A program made the translations under genes and the position numbers. From Alphaproteobacteria bacterium (GTDB lineage Bacteria > Pseudomonadota > Alphaproteobacteria > UBA2136 > JALTLI01), in contig JALTLI010000071.1 in the NCBI GenBank assembly GCA_027005635.1, positions 1 through 5,914 of the forward strand: a DNA stretch of 5,914 bases. Direction: 5' to 3'. The notes below the pieces were generated by a model. The model worked only from the letters and a program-made list of their open reading frames with translations. It ran no database searches and was not told where the DNA came from. This document shows, piece by piece, positions 5,777 through 5,914 of this stretch (its first letter is position 1; every line of letters starts with the position of its first letter).

Positions 5777-5914
5777 AGACAGATACTCTTCAAACAGTAA
5801 TACAATTGCAATGTTGGTATTAGTAGTACTAACAGCAGTTGCTACACTATATTTTTCAGGGCTAGATAGATACGGTTTATTTGATGTAGATGAAGCAATT
5901 TTTGCCGAAGCAAG
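5769..5914 (+). CDS. ArnT/PMT-like membrane glycosyltransferase (GT39/GT83 type), N-terminal fragment
   Basis: Only the first 48 codons are in the window; the frame is open to the right edge. The start ATG overlaps the end of the PAP2 gene by 8 nt and has an AGGT ribosome site 7 nt upstream. Seen: a short polar N-terminus, one transmembrane helix (about 13-29), then GLFDVDEAIFAEA (36-48). This matches the first periplasmic loop of the lipid-linked-sugar glycosyltransferases that include ArnT, where an Asp-Glu pair followed by (Y/F)AE is the family hallmark (here D41-E42 and F45-A46-E47). Known: such enzymes use polyprenyl-phosphate sugars as donors and glycosylate lipid A or proteins at the periplasmic face. 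Acceptor and sugar cannot be inferred from this fragment. The family is likely, but the call rests on one motif. Confidence 0.75.
   Translation, partial: MTRDRYSSNSNTIAMLVLVVLTAVATLYFSGLDRYGLFDVDEAIFAEA

Overview
The window looks like a piece of an AT-rich alphaproteobacterial chromosome. It is Gram-negative, because it is almost entirely devoted to lipid A-Kdo assembly. The alphaproteobacterial assignment rests on two things. The gene order msbA, DUF374, waaA, lpxK, lpxL is the kind I recall from that class, and the MsbA sequence has a familiar alphaproteobacterial flavour (GQRIVAD near residue 90, the RFGKNMRR block near 181). The low G+C would fit a streamlined or host-associated lineage, but the sequence does not identify genus or family.

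From 5026 down to position 1, five minus-strand genes form one compact unit. They are msbA (5026-3290, lipid A flippase), a DUF374 acyltransferase (3284-2604), waaA (2607-1348, Kdo transferase), lpxK (1361-411, lipid A 4'-kinase) and the start of an LpxL/LpxM-type acyltransferase (424-1, cut by the window edge). The gaps are 5 nt, then overlaps of 4, 14 and 14 nt, so one transcript with translational coupling is very likely. Biochemically, LpxK makes lipid IVA, WaaA adds Kdo, the LpxL-type enzyme (and perhaps the DUF374 protein) adds secondary acyl chains, and MsbA flips the product across the inner membrane.

Positions 5027-5140 are a short, very AT-rich divergent intergenic region. It holds a plausible extended -10 promoter for the msbA operon.

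On the plus strand from 5141 there is a six-helix PAP2-family phosphatase whose active site is predicted to face the periplasm. It overlaps by 8 nt the start of a membrane glycosyltransferase resembling the ArnT/PMT group (5769 to the window end, truncated). Together they suggest a periplasmic lipid-modification or lipid-carrier unit divergent from the lipid A operon. Remodelling of lipid A phosphate groups is an attractive but unproven idea.

No RNA genes, mobile elements, CRISPR arrays or convincing rho-independent terminators were seen. Every gene is intact except the two cut by the window edges. The content is mostly a conserved core pathway. The points worth a second look are the presence of two unrelated candidate late acyltransferases in one operon and the phosphatase/glycosyltransferase pair.
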